Assembly: GCA_020433805.1 (NCBI GenBank)
Contig: JAGRBZ010000020.1
Coordinates: 1-42,450, forward strand
Origin: Anaerolineae bacterium
GTDB lineage: Bacteria > Chloroflexota > Anaerolineae > 4572-78 > J111
DNA: 42,450 nt
Reading direction: 5' to 3'
Shown here one piece after another: positions 42,156 through 42,450 of this stretch. Position 1 is the stretch's first letter, and each line of letters begins with the position of its first letter. The position numbers and the translations under genes are program-made. The notes beneath the pieces were generated by a model. That model had not been told where the DNA came from. It was given only the letters and a program-made list of their open reading frames with translations, and ran no database searches.

Positions 42156-42450
42156 AGGTGATGCAACTTGATACGGGCATCAGCCGTAGTAAAACGCCAA
42201 TGAACGGTAGCCTGAGCCGAATTACGGACTGACTGCCAAGCAGCTACCTTCTGAATTAAAGTGGCCTGATCAGGTATCCGCGCTTTGAGACATTGACGAT
42301 GTAAGACACTCAGTTCAATTTCGGCCATATTCAACCAACTACCGTGCTTGGGTGTATAGTGAATTTCTAACTTGTCGATAATCCGGCGGGCTTCATCAGG
42401 CGGGAAAGCGGCATACAAGGAAGCCAACTTATGAGTATTCAAGTTATCCA
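42121..42450 (-). mobile_element. IS630-family insertion sequence, one end only
   Basis: The 3' part of an IS630-type transposase gene and a few bases of its flank, running off the right edge. The left boundary is approximate: IS630 elements insert at TA, and a TA occurs at 42124-42125, just before the transposase stop. The second terminal repeat lies outside the window, so the exact end cannot be confirmed. Confidence 0.7.
42131..42450 (-). CDS. IS630-family transposase (DDE superfamily), 5' part outside the window
   Basis: C-terminal part of a DDE transposase, coding from beyond the right edge to the stop at 42131. The segment begins with DNLNTHKLASLY, which contains the second catalytic Asp and conserved His of the family, and continues with IHYTPKHGSWLNMAEIELSV, which contains the third catalytic residue (the Glu in the NMAEIE segment). 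A TTG at 42442 lies inside this conserved region and is not the true start. Both visible catalytic positions are intact, so the element could be active. It faces the TPR gene tail to tail and overlaps its end. Confidence 0.92.
   Translation of the reverse strand, partial: DNLNTHKLASLYAAFPPDEARRIIDKLEIHYTPKHGSWLNMAEIELSVLHRQCLKARIPDQATLIQKVAAWQSVRNSAQATVHWRFTTADARIKLHHLYPSFDLC

Overview
The window looks like a chromosomal segment of a Gram-negative-like or atypical bacterium, most probably a member of the Chloroflexota (Anaerolineae/Ardenticatenia-like). The grounds are indirect. They are secreted S8 proteases and a cytochrome c peroxidase carrying dockerin-type repeats, a Pro/Thr-rich lipoprotein protease, a very large soluble multi-PAS/GAF NarL-type kinase, and very large TPR-linked glycosyltransferases. 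There is no rRNA or other decisive marker gene, so this assignment is an inference of moderate confidence.

Layout. (1) 1-3400, +: two secreted proteins, an S8 protease (cut by the left edge) and a di-haem peroxidase. They share the same beta-sandwich-plus-dockerin module and are separated by a 97-bp inverted-repeat element. (2) 3659-5941, +: a membrane histidine kinase. (3) 5953-7187, -: folK-folE, two folate (or folate-like pterin) genes overlapping by 1 nt. (4) 7422-10836, -: a translationally coupled pair, a membrane protein with a TPR-like N-terminus and a rifampicin-phosphotransferase-like PEP/ATP enzyme. (5) 11074-16186, -: a small helix-turn-helix protein, a NarL-type regulator and a 1306-residue cytosolic kinase. 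(6) 16304-21441, -: an S8 protease lipoprotein, a tyrosine recombinase and pyrG (CTP synthase). (7) 21838-28266, +: a compact chemotaxis operon, cheA-cheC-cheD-cheY-cheB-cheR-cheX-cheX, ended by a strong terminator. (8) 28771-42155, +: a glycan island with a CMP-nonulosonate synthetase, a NeuB-type synthase fused to a second TIM barrel, a methyltransferase, a 2807-residue protein that joins a methyltransferase, two GT-B units, four GT2 units and TPRs, and a separate TPR protein. (9) 42121-end, -: the 3' part of an IS630-family element that appears to have landed in the end of the last TPR gene.

How the parts fit. The chemotaxis operon has the adaptation enzymes (CheR, CheB, CheD), one CheY and three CheC/CheX-type phosphatases, but no receptor, no CheW and no motility gene in view. 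It is followed on the same strand by a sialic-acid-like (nonulosonate) and glycosyltransferase island. In many flagellated bacteria such islands modify flagellin or other surface filaments, so the right half is best read as part of a motility and surface-glycan region whose filament genes lie outside the window. The most unusual object is the giant assembly-line-like glycosyltransferase at 32900-41323. It was built by internal duplication and still carries a well-formed ribosome binding site and start codon at the head of its TPR part. The left half is richer in G+C and more ordinary.
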